The notes under the pieces were generated by a model. That model saw only the letters and a program-made list of their open reading frames with translations, made no database searches and had not been told where the DNA came from. A stretch of DNA of 49,948 nt, taken from contig CAKUGM010000005.1 of the NCBI GenBank assembly GCA_934654625.1, positions 1 through 49,948 on the forward strand, written 5' to 3'. Shown piece by piece: positions 23,682 through 33,200 of the stretch. Within the stretch, counting starts at the first letter, position 1. The number at the start of each line of letters is the position of its first letter. The translations under genes were made by a program, and so were the position numbers. The stretch is from an uncultured Collinsella sp. GTDB lineage: Bacteria; Actinomycetota; Coriobacteriia; Coriobacteriales; Coriobacteriaceae.

Positions 23682-25103
23682 CTAGAGGATTCCCGCGAGG
23701 TCACCGCGCATGAGCGCCTCGTCAAACAGGTGCTTGAACACAACATCGCCGTGCAGACCGTCGTGCTCGAACTCATTGGTGACCCAGGCGTGGGACGCGC
23801 CCACGTGGCTGAGGGTGTCGAGCTGCAGGGTGGAGTCGACGTACATGTCATCGAAGTAGACGGCTGCCTGCAAGGGCACCTCGTTTGCGGCGAGACGCTG
23901 CGGGTCGTAGATATGATCCCAGGAGGTGTCTTCCATAAGGAGATTCACGGCAGGGGCGAAGGGCTTGAGCTCGGGCATCTCTTCAAACATCCAGGGGAAG
24001 GCTGCCTCTCCGGTGAGCATGAGAGGACGTGCGGCGGGGTCGAACTCTGCGCGGCGCGCTTTTTCTGCGGCGGCGGCCCAGCGGATGGGCATGGTGTCGC
24101 CATCGGCGTAGATGAATTCCTGCAAAGTCCAGTACAGGGGATTCGCGGCGGTGGTGGTGCGCGCGAGGGCACTCATCAAGAAGCCGTCGGAAATGGCGAG
24201 CTCAGTGCCGCTTAGAGCACCGTCGCCACCTTCAAAGGCGTGGTCCATGATCCAGTGCATGCGCTCGAAGCTCGGCTTCATGCCAAAGTCGCTGCCAAAG
24301 AGCTGCAGGCGCTCGACAGTCATGGGGCTGCCGTCGGGAAGGATTGCGGGCGCGGCGGCGAGCGCGTCGGCAAGTGCTGCTACGCGTTCGACATCCTGCG
24401 GATAGCGGTCGTAGTACTGGTGCGTTTTTGTGGCCATGCGCGGAAAGGTGTGCGCGTAGACGTCGGCGGCGCTGGCCGGAACGTGGGGGATGCCGCCGCA
24501 GGTAAAGCAGGCGGCGAGGCCCGCGGGGAAGAGCGACAGGTACGTGAGGGTCAAAAAGCCGCCATAGCTTTGACCGAGCGACACCCAGCGCTTTCCGCCA
24601 AACTGCGTAAGGCGCAGGTATTCGAAGTCGCGGACGATTGAGCTCGCAAGGTAGCGTTTGAGGAGATCTGCCTGGGCACGGGCGGCGTCGGCGCCGGCGG
24701 CGGCCGCGCGGGCGCCCAGGGCATCGATCGCCTTGCCGCTCATGCGTCCGCTGCGTCCGCATCCGCGCTGGTCGGGCAAGACGATGCGGAAGTGCTTGAT
24801 GGCCTCTGCGAGCCAGCCGTCGCTTGTGGGTGAGCAGGGGCGCGGGCATTCGCCGCCGGGTCCACCCTGGAAAAAGACGAGCAGGGGGAGATCGTCATTC
24901 TCGCGCCCCGGGGCGCACAGGATGCGGTAGAACAGCTTGATGCTCTCGGAGGCACCGGGGATAGGTGCGGGCATGGCGCCGCGGCGCATAGTGGAACCCA
25001 CGGCGAGCAGCGCCGGCTCGAGCCCGCGCCAATCGAGCGGAACGTCGATGGAATGGTCCTCGACATAGAGGCCGGGGACGTAATAGCTGGCAAGTTTGGT
25101 CAT
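23682..25103 (-). CDS. Alpha/beta hydrolase, proline-iminopeptidase-like
   Basis: A 473-aa serine hydrolase similar to large proline iminopeptidases (S33), which remove N-terminal proline from peptides. FFQGGPGGECPRP is the oxyanion loop, LPDQRGCGRSG the following family motif, and SLGQSYGGFLTL the nucleophile elbow with the catalytic Ser. A late His in the segment EFEHDGLHGDV probably completes the triad. No signal peptide is visible, so it should be cytoplasmic. I start at ATG 25103, which follows AAAGGAG, instead of the upstream 25145. It lies between proB and proA, which fits a role in proline supply. Confidence 0.85.
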   Translation of the reverse strand: MTKLASYYVPGLYVEDHSIDVPLDWRGLEPALLAVGSTMRRGAMPAPIPGASESIKLFYRILCAPGRENDDLPLLVFFQGGPGGECPRPCSPTSDGWLAEAIKHFRIVLPDQRGCGRSGRMSGKAIDALGARAAAAGADAARAQADLLKRYLASSIVRDFEYLRLTQFGGKRWVSLGQSYGGFLTLTYLSLFPAGLAACFTCGGIPHVPASAADVYAHTFPRMATKTHQYYDRYPQDVERVAALADALAAAPAILPDGSPMTVERLQLFGSDFGMKPSFERMHWIMDHAFEGGDGALSGTELAISDGFLMSALARTTTAANPLYWTLQEFIYADGDTMPIRWAAAAEKARRAEFDPAARPLMLTGEAAFPWMFEEMPELKPFAPAVNLLMEDTSWDHIYDPQRLAANEVPLQAAVYFDDMYVDSTLQLDTLSHVGASHAWVTNEFEHDGLHGDVVFKHLFDEALMRGDLAGIL

Positions 25104-25270
25104 GGTTGCTCCTTTGGGGTTGTTCGATGTAATCATCATAGCCAATGGGTCTTGGGATGCAGACTTCGGCGGGCGCGCATTTCCAATCGGGACATGTGTC
25201 CAGCTCGCTGCGACGGCGGGACGGCATATCGTTTACCATGGAGGCAATTGGCATATAGATGGAGGTTTCC

Positions 25271-26554
25271 ATGGAAGATATCGCAACGTATGTGGAGGGG
25301 CTCGCGGCTGCGGCGAAGGCGGCGTCGAGACCTTTGGGGTTTGCTTCTGACGAGCAGCGCGCAGGTGCCGTGCGCGCTATGGCTGCCGCCCTGCGCAATG
25401 CCGAGACGACGATTCTCGAACAAAACGCGCTCGATATGGACGCTGCTGCTCAGGCGGGCACGAACGCGGGCCTGCTCGACCGCCTTAGGCTCACGCACGA
25501 GCGCATCGAAGGCATGGCTGCGGGACTTGAGAAATTGGCCGAGCTTCCCGACCCGGTGGGGCGCGTGCTCGAGCACCGTACGATCGACTGCGGTCTCGAC
25601 CTGCAAAAGGTGAGCGTGCCGCTGGGGCTTGTCGCCATGGTCTATGAGGCGCGCCCCAACGTGACGGCAGACGCTGCTGGCATCTGCATCCGCACCGGCA
25701 ACGCCTGTATCCTGCGCGGCGGTTCGATGGCGCAGCGCTCCTGCGTCGCCATCGCCCATGCGCTAGCCGACGCCGTGGAGGCCTGTGGCTTCCCGCGCGA
25801 GGCGGTGAGCATCATCGAGACCACCGACCGTGCTGCCACGGGAGCCCTTATGAGCCTTCGTGGCATCGTGGACGTGCTCATTCCGCGTGGAGGTGCGGGC
25901 CTTATCCAGCGTTGCGTGAGGGAGTCGCTCGTGCCCGTGATCGAGACGGGAACGGGAAACTGTCATATCTATCTGCATGAAGATGCGGATATGCAAAAGG
26001 CGCTTCCCATCATCGTCAACGCCAAGACGCAACGCGTGGGCGTTTGCAACGCTGCCGAGTCGCTGCTTGTCGATGCGGCGATCGCCGATGCGGCGCTGCC
26101 CCAAGTGGTTGAGACCTTGCACGAGTATGGTGTGCTGATTCATGGTGACGCTGCGACCTGCGCGGCTGCGGCTGCCGCCGGTCTTGCCGAGGACGTCGAT
26201 TACGTCCCCGCGACCGAGGACGATTGGGGCCGCGAGTACCTGGCGCTCGAGATGAGCGTCAAGGTCGTGGCCGATGAGGACGAGGCCATCACGCACATCA
26301 ACCGCTACGGCACGGGTCACTCCGAGGCTGTCGTGACCGAAGACGAGGCTGTGGGCGAGCGCTTCTTGCGCGAGGTCGACGCGAGCTCTGTCTACGTGAA
26401 TGCCAGCACGCGATTCACCGATGGCGGCGAGTTCGGCCTGGGTGCCGAGATCGGCATCTCTACCCAGAAGCTCCATGCCCGCGGTCCCTTTGCCGCCGAG
26501 GCGCTCACCACCTACAAATACGAAATCCGCGGCTGCGGCCAAACCCGCCCCTAA
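25271..26554 (+). CDS. proA: Gamma-glutamyl phosphate reductase
   Basis: A 427-aa NADPH-dependent enzyme, the second step of proline synthesis after ProB. It has the aldehyde-dehydrogenase fold, with the segments YEARPNVTADAAG and RGGSMAQRS, the catalytic Cys in QRVGVCNAAES, and the C-terminal GGEFGLGAEIGISTQKLHARGP. ATG 25271 is preferred because GGAGG stands 5 bp ahead; ATG 25259 lies upstream of that site. The stop is immediately followed by the 44-nt hairpin repeat also found after metY. Confidence 0.95.
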   Translation: MEDIATYVEGLAAAAKAASRPLGFASDEQRAGAVRAMAAALRNAETTILEQNALDMDAAAQAGTNAGLLDRLRLTHERIEGMAAGLEKLAELPDPVGRVLEHRTIDCGLDLQKVSVPLGLVAMVYEARPNVTADAAGICIRTGNACILRGGSMAQRSCVAIAHALADAVEACGFPREAVSIIETTDRAATGALMSLRGIVDVLIPRGGAGLIQRCVRESLVPVIETGTGNCHIYLHEDADMQKALPIIVNAKTQRVGVCNAAESLLVDAAIADAALPQVVETLHEYGVLIHGDAATCAAAAAAGLAEDVDYVPATEDDWGREYLALEMSVKVVADEDEAITHINRYGTGHSEAVVTEDEAVGERFLREVDASSVYVNASTRFTDGGEFGLGAEIGISTQKLHARGPFAAEALTTYKYEIRGCGQTRP

Positions 26555-26598
26555 TGTGACAAAAAGTCGACAGGTTTATTTTGTCACATTTTCACATC
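26555..26598 (+). repeat. 44-nt hairpin repeat, copy A (after proA)
   Basis: It starts at the first base after the proA stop codon. The ends TGTGACAAAA and TTTTGTCACA form a 10-bp stem around a loop containing AGTCGACAGGTTTA, followed by TTTTCACATC. The copy after metY (36460-36503) is identical at 40 of 44 positions, including the entire AAGTCGACAGGTTTA loop. The T-run after the stem allows termination, but conservation of the loop suggests more. Confidence 0.75.
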
Positions 26599-26715
26599 CT
26601 CTTCACATATTTGCGGGATGAATGAAAACGCATCGAAATAAACTGCCGAAAACGTGACGCATTTTAGCTGGGGCCGACCGTCCACGGAGTGGGTGGACGC
26701 TTTAGCGTGGTGGCG

Positions 26716-26724
26716 TGTTACACT
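26716..26724 (+). promoter_or_regulatory. Extended -10 promoter of the TrpR-like gene
   Basis: TG-T-TACACT forms an extended -10 element 74 bp before the regulator start. No matching -35 is visible. A hairpin GTCCAC/GTGGAC lies just upstream. Confidence 0.35.
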
Positions 26725-26797
26725 TGCCGTTGGAAAATACAGCGCGTCGGCAACCTGTGTCGGCGCGCTCTTTGATACGACGGTGAGGTGCCTATTC

Positions 26798-27097
26798 ATG
26801 GACGCTGAAAATCTATTTGACCGCGAAGACGTCGACCAGCTTGTCAAGGCATTGCTGCTGCTCAAGAACGAAGACGATGTCCGGGCGTTTCTTAAAGATC
26901 TTTGCACGCCGCGCGAGATCTGCGATTTTGCCCAGCGCCTGACGGTCGCGCGCTTCCTCGATGCCGGTGAGCCCTATGTCGAGGTTCAGGCTCGCACCGG
27001 CGCCTCGTCCACTACGGTGAGTCGCGTCTCGAAGGCCCTGAACGGTGAGTTTGGCGGTTACCGTCGCGTACTCATCGAGCTCGACGAGGCAGAGTAG
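26798..27097 (+). CDS. TrpR/YerC-family regulator
   Basis: A 99-aa helical DNA-binding protein of the TrpR-like YerC/YecD family. LCTPREICDFAQRLTVARFLDAGEPYVEV and TGASSTTVSRVSKAL show the helix-turn-helix seen in TrpR. The targets and ligand of YerC proteins are not well established. ATG 26798 follows GAGGTG with 8 bp spacing; the open frame continues upstream but has no homology-like content. A terminator follows at 27129. Confidence 0.82.
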   Translation: MDAENLFDREDVDQLVKALLLLKNEDDVRAFLKDLCTPREICDFAQRLTVARFLDAGEPYVEVQARTGASSTTVSRVSKALNGEFGGYRRVLIELDEAE

Positions 27098-27128
27098 ACG
27101 CCGCTTCAATCTAAAGCGACCGCTTATC

Positions 27129-27164
27129 AGGCTCCGCTCCCTTGGGGCGGGGCCTGTTTTGTTT
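27129..27164 (+). terminator. Terminator of the TrpR-like gene
   Basis: An 11-bp stem with G-T pairs, AGGCTCCGCTC against GGGCGGGGCCT, is followed by TGTTTTGTTT. It ends 82 bp before the AddB-like gene. Confidence 0.75.
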
Positions 27165-27245
27165 GCGCGCGGCGCCCGCTGCAGCATTGCCTGTCCTCGC
27201 GGGCGTGTAGCATGGTCGGTAGCAAAAAGAGTATGTGGGAGGACC

Positions 27246-30200
27246 ATGGCAGTTCATATTCGTATCGTCGATTCTGCTGCAGAGCCGGTCGGCGCGGAGC
27301 TATCGACTATAAGCCGTGCGGTGACCGCGCATGGGCGCGTTGAGCTGCTCACCTCTTCGTTCGAAGAGCGTGAGACATGCCGTCGCGCGCTGGCGCGGGC
27401 TGGCTGCGGTCTTGGCGTTGAGGTCACGACGCCCGCTGGATGGATTGCCTCGCTTTGGGAGCTGCTGGGAACGGGTACGCACCCGGTGAGCGCTCTTCAG
27501 CGAAGCCTGCTTATCGCCGATATCCTCGCTTCCTGGGATCCTTCCGATCTGGAGCCGCTACGTGACACCCTCGGCACCCGTTTTCTGCTCGCGTCCATGG
27601 CGCGCGACTTTTTGCCCTATGTGCTCGACGAGGCACGCATAGCACCCGCCTCGGATGCCGAGGATCTGGTGGCTCGGCTGCTTGGACGCTATGCGGATCG
27701 CCTTGCGAGCCTGGGCCTCGAGGAGCCTGCGACCGCTGCGGTCCGCTTGGCCCATTCGTTTGCAGACGAGCTTCCTGCCTGCGCTTCCTGCGTGGTCGTG
27801 CGCGGCATGCAAAAGATGCCTGCCTATTTGATGGACCTGCTCGCATCGGTGGGGACAGAGGGGGAATGCATCATTTTGCTTGCTCCCCAGCAGCGCGACG
27901 CCGCCGTTTGCGTCGAAAAGGCGTTTGCCGTACGCGGCATCGAGGCTTCAACCGAGGAGTCTTCTATGCGCGAGCCGTCCGCATCGGCTCTTCCGGCGAT
28001 GTTTCTCGAGGTGGCGGGTCCGCATGCGCGCGACCGCGCCTACGCGCAAATCATCTCTCGCACGGCCGCGCAGGCCTGCGGGGCGAGGTCTGGCTCCGAC
28101 GCCGTGGTTGCTGTTGTGGCGCGCCGTCCGGTGAAAGCGGCTTGGCAGCTTGCCGAGCGCCTCGCCTCCCAAAACGTGCGGGCGATCGCTCCCGCCGACG
28201 CCAGATTCGAAGAGACGCGCACGGGTGCGCAGTTCAAAGCCTTGTCCGACCTCGTGGCGCGCATGAGGGCTGCGGCGGCGGGGGAGATTCCCGATTCCGA
28301 GTGGTGGCCTGCGCCCGAGCTTTCCGATTGGCTCGCCTGCCCGCTTTCGGGTTGCGATGCTTGGTCTGCGCGAGTTTTTGACAAGAAGATCCGTGGTAGG
28401 CGCGCGATGGGCGTCGACGCCGTGCTAAGCGAGCTGCAGAGCATCCAGACGCGCGTGACTTCTCAACGAAAGAAGCTCGACCCCGATAATCCCTGGGCTC
28501 AGGTTCCCGTGGTGTGCGCCGAGGTGGTGCAGTACCTGATGCGGGAGCGCCCGGTCTCGGCGTTCAAATCGATGCTCTCGGTTGCGGAGGCGCTGCCCGC
28601 GTACGCTCTCGGAAACGCAGATGGCGCCGTGGCGCAGGAGCGCGAGGTGTCCATGATCAAGATGGCGATCGGCCTGCTCATGGATGAGGCGCGCGCTGTC
28701 GACGTCCCGCAAAGTGTGGCCACGGGTGTGCTTTCCGGTTTGAAGGTGGCCATTTGCGCAAAGACGGACGAGGTCAAGACTGACGACGGCTCCTCCGATG
28801 CCGGCGATGCCTCGGCCTCTCGGCCCATGGCGCGGTTCATGACGCTTGCAACTGCCGCTGCGGCCTGCCCGGGCACCTTCGATGCGATGGTTTTTTTGGA
28901 TGTCGATGCCGAGGCCTACTCCTTGGCGGTAAAGGAAGACGCTTCCACCCTGCTGGGCGAACGCCTGGCGGCGGTTCCAGTCGCAATCGACCCCGCGTCG
29001 TATCAGCGCGTGCTGTTCGATCGCGCCGTTCGCGCCTCGGCGGGCGCGACGATTCTTGCGCGCGTGACGCATGATCGCCAAGCCAAGGATGTCTATCCCG
29101 CTGCAATCTGGACCGAGCTTCGCACGCGTGCGGGTGCCGCAGCGAATGTCGAGCAGACCGACGAAGGCGATATCGTGCGCGACCTCGACCCTTCGGGCGC
29201 CGTCGGGCTCGATACGTGCCAGGTCCAATGCCTGCCGCCTCAGCAGCTAAGCGACGACGCCATTCCCTATGTGGTCCTTCGCCAGCGCAACAAGGACGGC
29301 GAGCTTGTCGCGCGACAGCTTTCCGCCTCGCAGATCGAGAGCTACAGTTCCTGCCCTCTGTGCTGGTTTATATCGTCGCGCGTGCGTCCCTCCTCGATCG
29401 ATGCCGGCTTTGGCAATATCGAGAAGGGCAACTTCGTTCACGATGTCATGTTCCGCTTTCATAGCGAGCTGCTTGAGGCAGACGTTGACCGCGTGCGCCC
29501 CGAAAACGTGCCGGCAGCTCTTTCTGCCCTGCACAAGGCGTTTGACGAGGTCCGCGCAGAGCACGCGCGCGGCAAAACGACAAGCTCCGCCGCACTCGTG
29601 CCGCTTGATGCGGGCGAGCGCGCGCAAATCGATGAGATCTTGCCGCAGCTCGAGCGCGTGGTGCGCTACGAGGCGGGGGCTCTCATGCCGTTTAAGCCAA
29701 CATACCTCGAATACTCCTTCAACGGCTTGGGCGTCACCTATGCCGGATGGCCCCTGGGCGGGCGCATCGACCGTGTGGATGTAGACGCCGAGGGCCGTGC
29801 CGCCATCATTGATTACAAGCATCGCGGTGACGTGAGCCCCTTCAAGCTCAAAGACCCCACCGCTCCGCTTAAGGACGGCACCATTCCGGCCGAGGATGAT
29901 CGCTGGCTTCCCGAGCACACGCAGTCGCTCATCTACGCTCAGGCGATGCGACGCGCATTGGGTCTCGAGCCTGCCGCTGCGCTCTATTTTGCTACGAAGG
30001 GCCGCATGCCCGCCATGCGCGGCGCCGCGGCGGCGGCGCTCGTGGGCGCCGAGTCCGACGAGAGCATGATTCCCGGTTTGCGCGACGGCTTCCCTGCGAC
30101 GGAGCAAGGCGGAACCATGACGTTTGAGCAGCTGCTCGATCGCGTTGAAGATGCTATTGCGCAGCGCCTGGATGAGATGGCCCACGGTGTCGTTTGCGCA

Positions 30201-30266
30201 TCCGAAGACCCTGTTGGCCGTTGTTCGTTTAACCATCCGTCTGGATTTGAGAGGAGGGGAGCGTGA
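27246..30266 (+). CDS. AddB-like nuclease/helicase-fold subunit
   Basis: A 1006-aa protein, probably the AddB-type subunit of a double-strand-break resection complex that feeds RecA. The N-terminal region lacks Walker A, so it should not be an active motor, unlike most AddB proteins. The C-terminal third is a PD-(D/E)XK nuclease: GRIDRVD, then AAIIDYKHRG. It starts with SASQIESYSSCPLCWF, the usual Cys-bearing lead-in. AddB proteins hold a 4Fe-4S cluster by one Cys before and three after the nuclease. Here there is a Cys pair before (SSCPLC) and only two Cys near the end (VVCASEDPVGRC). ATG 27246 follows GGGAGG. Its stop overlaps the start of the AddA-like gene by 4 bp. Confidence 0.82.
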   Translation: MAVHIRIVDSAAEPVGAELSTISRAVTAHGRVELLTSSFEERETCRRALARAGCGLGVEVTTPAGWIASLWELLGTGTHPVSALQRSLLIADILASWDPSDLEPLRDTLGTRFLLASMARDFLPYVLDEARIAPASDAEDLVARLLGRYADRLASLGLEEPATAAVRLAHSFADELPACASCVVVRGMQKMPAYLMDLLASVGTEGECIILLAPQQRDAAVCVEKAFAVRGIEASTEESSMREPSASALPAMFLEVAGPHARDRAYAQIISRTAAQACGARSGSDAVVAVVARRPVKAAWQLAERLASQNVRAIAPADARFEETRTGAQFKALSDLVARMRAAAAGEIPDSEWWPAPELSDWLACPLSGCDAWSARVFDKKIRGRRAMGVDAVLSELQSIQTRVTSQRKKLDPDNPWAQVPVVCAEVVQYLMRERPVSAFKSMLSVAEALPAYALGNADGAVAQEREVSMIKMAIGLLMDEARAVDVPQSVATGVLSGLKVAICAKTDEVKTDDGSSDAGDASASRPMARFMTLATAAAACPGTFDAMVFLDVDAEAYSLAVKEDASTLLGERLAAVPVAIDPASYQRVLFDRAVRASAGATILARVTHDRQAKDVYPAAIWTELRTRAGAAANVEQTDEGDIVRDLDPSGAVGLDTCQVQCLPPQQLSDDAIPYVVLRQRNKDGELVARQLSASQIESYSSCPLCWFISSRVRPSSIDAGFGNIEKGNFVHDVMFRFHSELLEADVDRVRPENVPAALSALHKAFDEVRAEHARGKTTSSAALVPLDAGERAQIDEILPQLERVVRYEAGALMPFKPTYLEYSFNGLGVTYAGWPLGGRIDRVDVDAEGRAAIIDYKHRGDVSPFKLKDPTAPLKDGTIPAEDDRWLPEHTQSLIYAQAMRRALGLEPAAALYFATKGRMPAMRGAAAAALVGAESDESMIPGLRDGFPATEQGGTMTFEQLLDRVEDAIAQRLDEMAHGVVCASEDPVGRCSFNHPSGFERRGA

Positions 30267-33200
30267 GTACCATGGATCTCTCAACATTGATGCCTCAACA
30301 GCGCGAGATCGTGACGACGCTCGATCGCCCTCTGTTCGTGTCGGCGGGCGCCGGTTCGGGCAAGACCTTCACCCTTACTCGCCGCATTCTGTGGGCGCTC
30401 TCCCCGGAGTCCGGTCCCTTTGCCGAGCATCTGGACCAGGTGCTCGCTATCACGTTTACCAAGGACGCTGCGGCAGAGATCCGCGAGCGCGTGCGTGCTG
30501 CCCTTATTGAGGCCGGCATGGCCGAGGAGGCCCTGACGGTCGACGATTCCTGGATCTCGACCATTCATGGCATGTGTTCTCGTATTCTTCGCACCCATGC
30601 TCTTGAGCTGGGCATCGACCCTGCATTTGAAGTGCTGGAAGAGGGCCCGGCTGCGGTCCTTATGGACCGTGCGGTGGAACACGTGCTCTCTGCGGCTCGC
30701 GACGAGCGCGGCGATGACGCCGATCCTTTCGCTGAGCTCAAGACCTGGTATCCGCTCTATGGCGAGATCGGCCCTTCCGGTAGCGAGATGGGAGCCTCGG
30801 CGCGCTCTCTGGTGCGCCGCTTGCTCGAGGTGTCCTGTGCCCTTCCGCACGGTATGGATGACATTCATATCGTGGGGGCGCAGGCGGATTTGAATAGCCT
30901 TGCCGATGCGTACCGCCCCTGCTTGGAGGCGAGCCCCGGTGCGGCTGAGTGCGCACGAACGGCACTCGCCGCCATCGACGCCTTCGAGGCGAGCGAGAAG
31001 ACCATGGCGGACCTTGGTGCTTGCATGCTGGCCTGCTCCGCTCCGCGTGCGAGCAAGGCGTTTCCCAAAGACCAGGTTTTGCTTCTTAAGGCCGAGGCGG
31101 CAGACAGCTTTATCAACGCGATGGTTGCGGTGGGCTCCGCCGCGACGGGGCAGCTTTTTGAGCTCGCTCGTCGCGTTGAGGCCGAGTACCGCGAGCTTAA
31201 GCGCGCTGCGGGCGGCTTGGACAACAACGACCTTCTGCGCATGACCCACGAGGCCCTGCGCGATTATCCCTCGGTGCGTTCGGCTTACGAGAACCGTTTC
31301 AAACTCGTGATGATTGACGAATTTCAAGATACCGACCAACAGCAGGTCGACCTCATCTCCTATCTCACGGGCGAGGACGGCCAGGCGCTCTGCACCGTCG
31401 GTGATGCCCAACAGTCGATCTATCGTTTTCGCGGTGCCGATGTCGAAGTGTTTCGTCGTCAGGAGCGCTCGATTGCCCAGGCGGCCGGCAACGACGCCTC
31501 GCCCTCCCAAGGGCGCATCGTCAAGCTCGTGCGCAACTTCCGCAGCCATGCCCAGATTCTGGAATATGTGGCGCGTGTCTTTGATGGCGAACAGGGCGGC
31601 TTGATGCGCGACTTCTTGGATCTGGAGGCGCACGATGGCAGGCGCGATGCGTTGGTTGCCGCGGATGTCTCGCGCCGTCAGGCGATTTTCGTCGCCGGCG
31701 GTAGCGCAGAGGAGCGCATTGACGCCAAGGCGGCGGCAATCGCGGCGCGTTTCAAAGAGCTTGCCGAAAAAGGCCAGCCCGTGGGCGGCATGGTACTGCT
31801 TTTGGGCGGTATGACCTTTGCCGATCGCTACGCTGCCGCATTTCGCGCCCAGGGGCTCGACTGCGTGATTTCCGGGGGCTCGGTGTTCTCAAGCGCGCCC
31901 GAGGTTTCTGCCGTGCACTCGCTCGTCTGCGCTCTCGCGAATCCTGCAGACACCGCCCAAGGCCTCTCGCCGTTGCTTGCGTCTCCGATGTTCGCGCTCG
32001 GTGTCGAGGAATTTCTGGCTCTCGCCACCACCTACGATTCCGAGACGGGCGAGACGCGCCGCCGCAACCTGGATGCGGGCATCGCATCTGACGACGATGC
32101 GCCCGGTTTTGGTGACCTCCCCCTACTTCGTCGCGCACGGCAGGTGCTCCGCTACGCTTTTGCACGCGTGGGGCGCGATTCCTTTACCCGGATTGCGCGC
32201 GATATGATCAACGCCTCGGGATGGTTTGTTCGCCTGGCGCAGCGCGGTCCCGAGGGGCGTGCCGTCGCCGCCAACGTGCTCAAGGCCCTCGATGCCCTGC
32301 AGGATGCAGAGGATGCCCTTGGAAACGCCCCGCGACAGATCGCGGGCGCATTCGACGCGTTTTTGGCGGGCAAGGAAGCTCCCGGTGCTCTGAACGAGGG
32401 CGACGCCTCGGCGGTCCGCATCATGACGGTGCATGCCTCGAAGGGCTTGGAGTTCCCGGTCGTCGCGGTGGCAGACTGCTATAGCATCCATGCGAATTCT
32501 TCTCGCATGCAGATGCGCCGCGCAGCCGATCATGCCGACGTTTCGCTGCTGCCCAGTCGTTTTGCGGGCGGTCGCACGGCGGACGGGACGTTTGTCGCAA
32601 GCGCCGATGTCGAGAAGGCCTTCAATAAGTATTTCCGCGGCAGTGCCTCTTCGCCTGCATGGCTTGACCCCGAGCTTATGGATGATGTGTGCGCTACGGA
32701 TTCTGCCGCGGGCGAGTTTGTTGCCATGCGCGAGGAAGACGAGGCGGCCTCGCTCGAGGAGCGCGCGCGTCTGCTCTATGTTGCCATGACGCGTGCCCGC
32801 GAGGTGCTCATCTTGGCGCTCGATGCGGGTGCGGGAACGGCACATAAGGTGGGGAAGGTTCCGGAGCTCAAGTTCAACGAGGACCGTGACCTTACCGCTG
32901 CCGTGCTCGATCGCATTTTGCCCAAGGGTATAGCGGACCTTGCCCAGGATCGCCTGGTGTTCGAGGGCTCTCGAAAGGGCGATTTCGCCTTCATTCCGCT
33001 AGGGGATTTTTCCTACGGTGAGTCTCGCTACATCGATATGACCGACGAGCTTGCAGCTACAGGGGATGCGTCTGAGCCCGATGCAACCTCTCTTCCCAAC
33101 GATGGCGGACCGCTCGATACTTTTACCTTGGCGTACCCTGAGCATCATCGTCTTCGCTCAACCGTTGCTCCGCGCGCGGCGCGTGATTCCTATAGCTACT

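Noticed and set aside
26555..26598. 44-nt repeat as a plain terminator
   Set aside because: The loop is more conserved than the stem-flanking bases, and the metY copy is followed by a separate complete terminator.
30281..31633. 450-codon frame antisense to the AddA-like gene
   Set aside because: It covers the Walker motifs on the opposite strand and shows no family features of its own.
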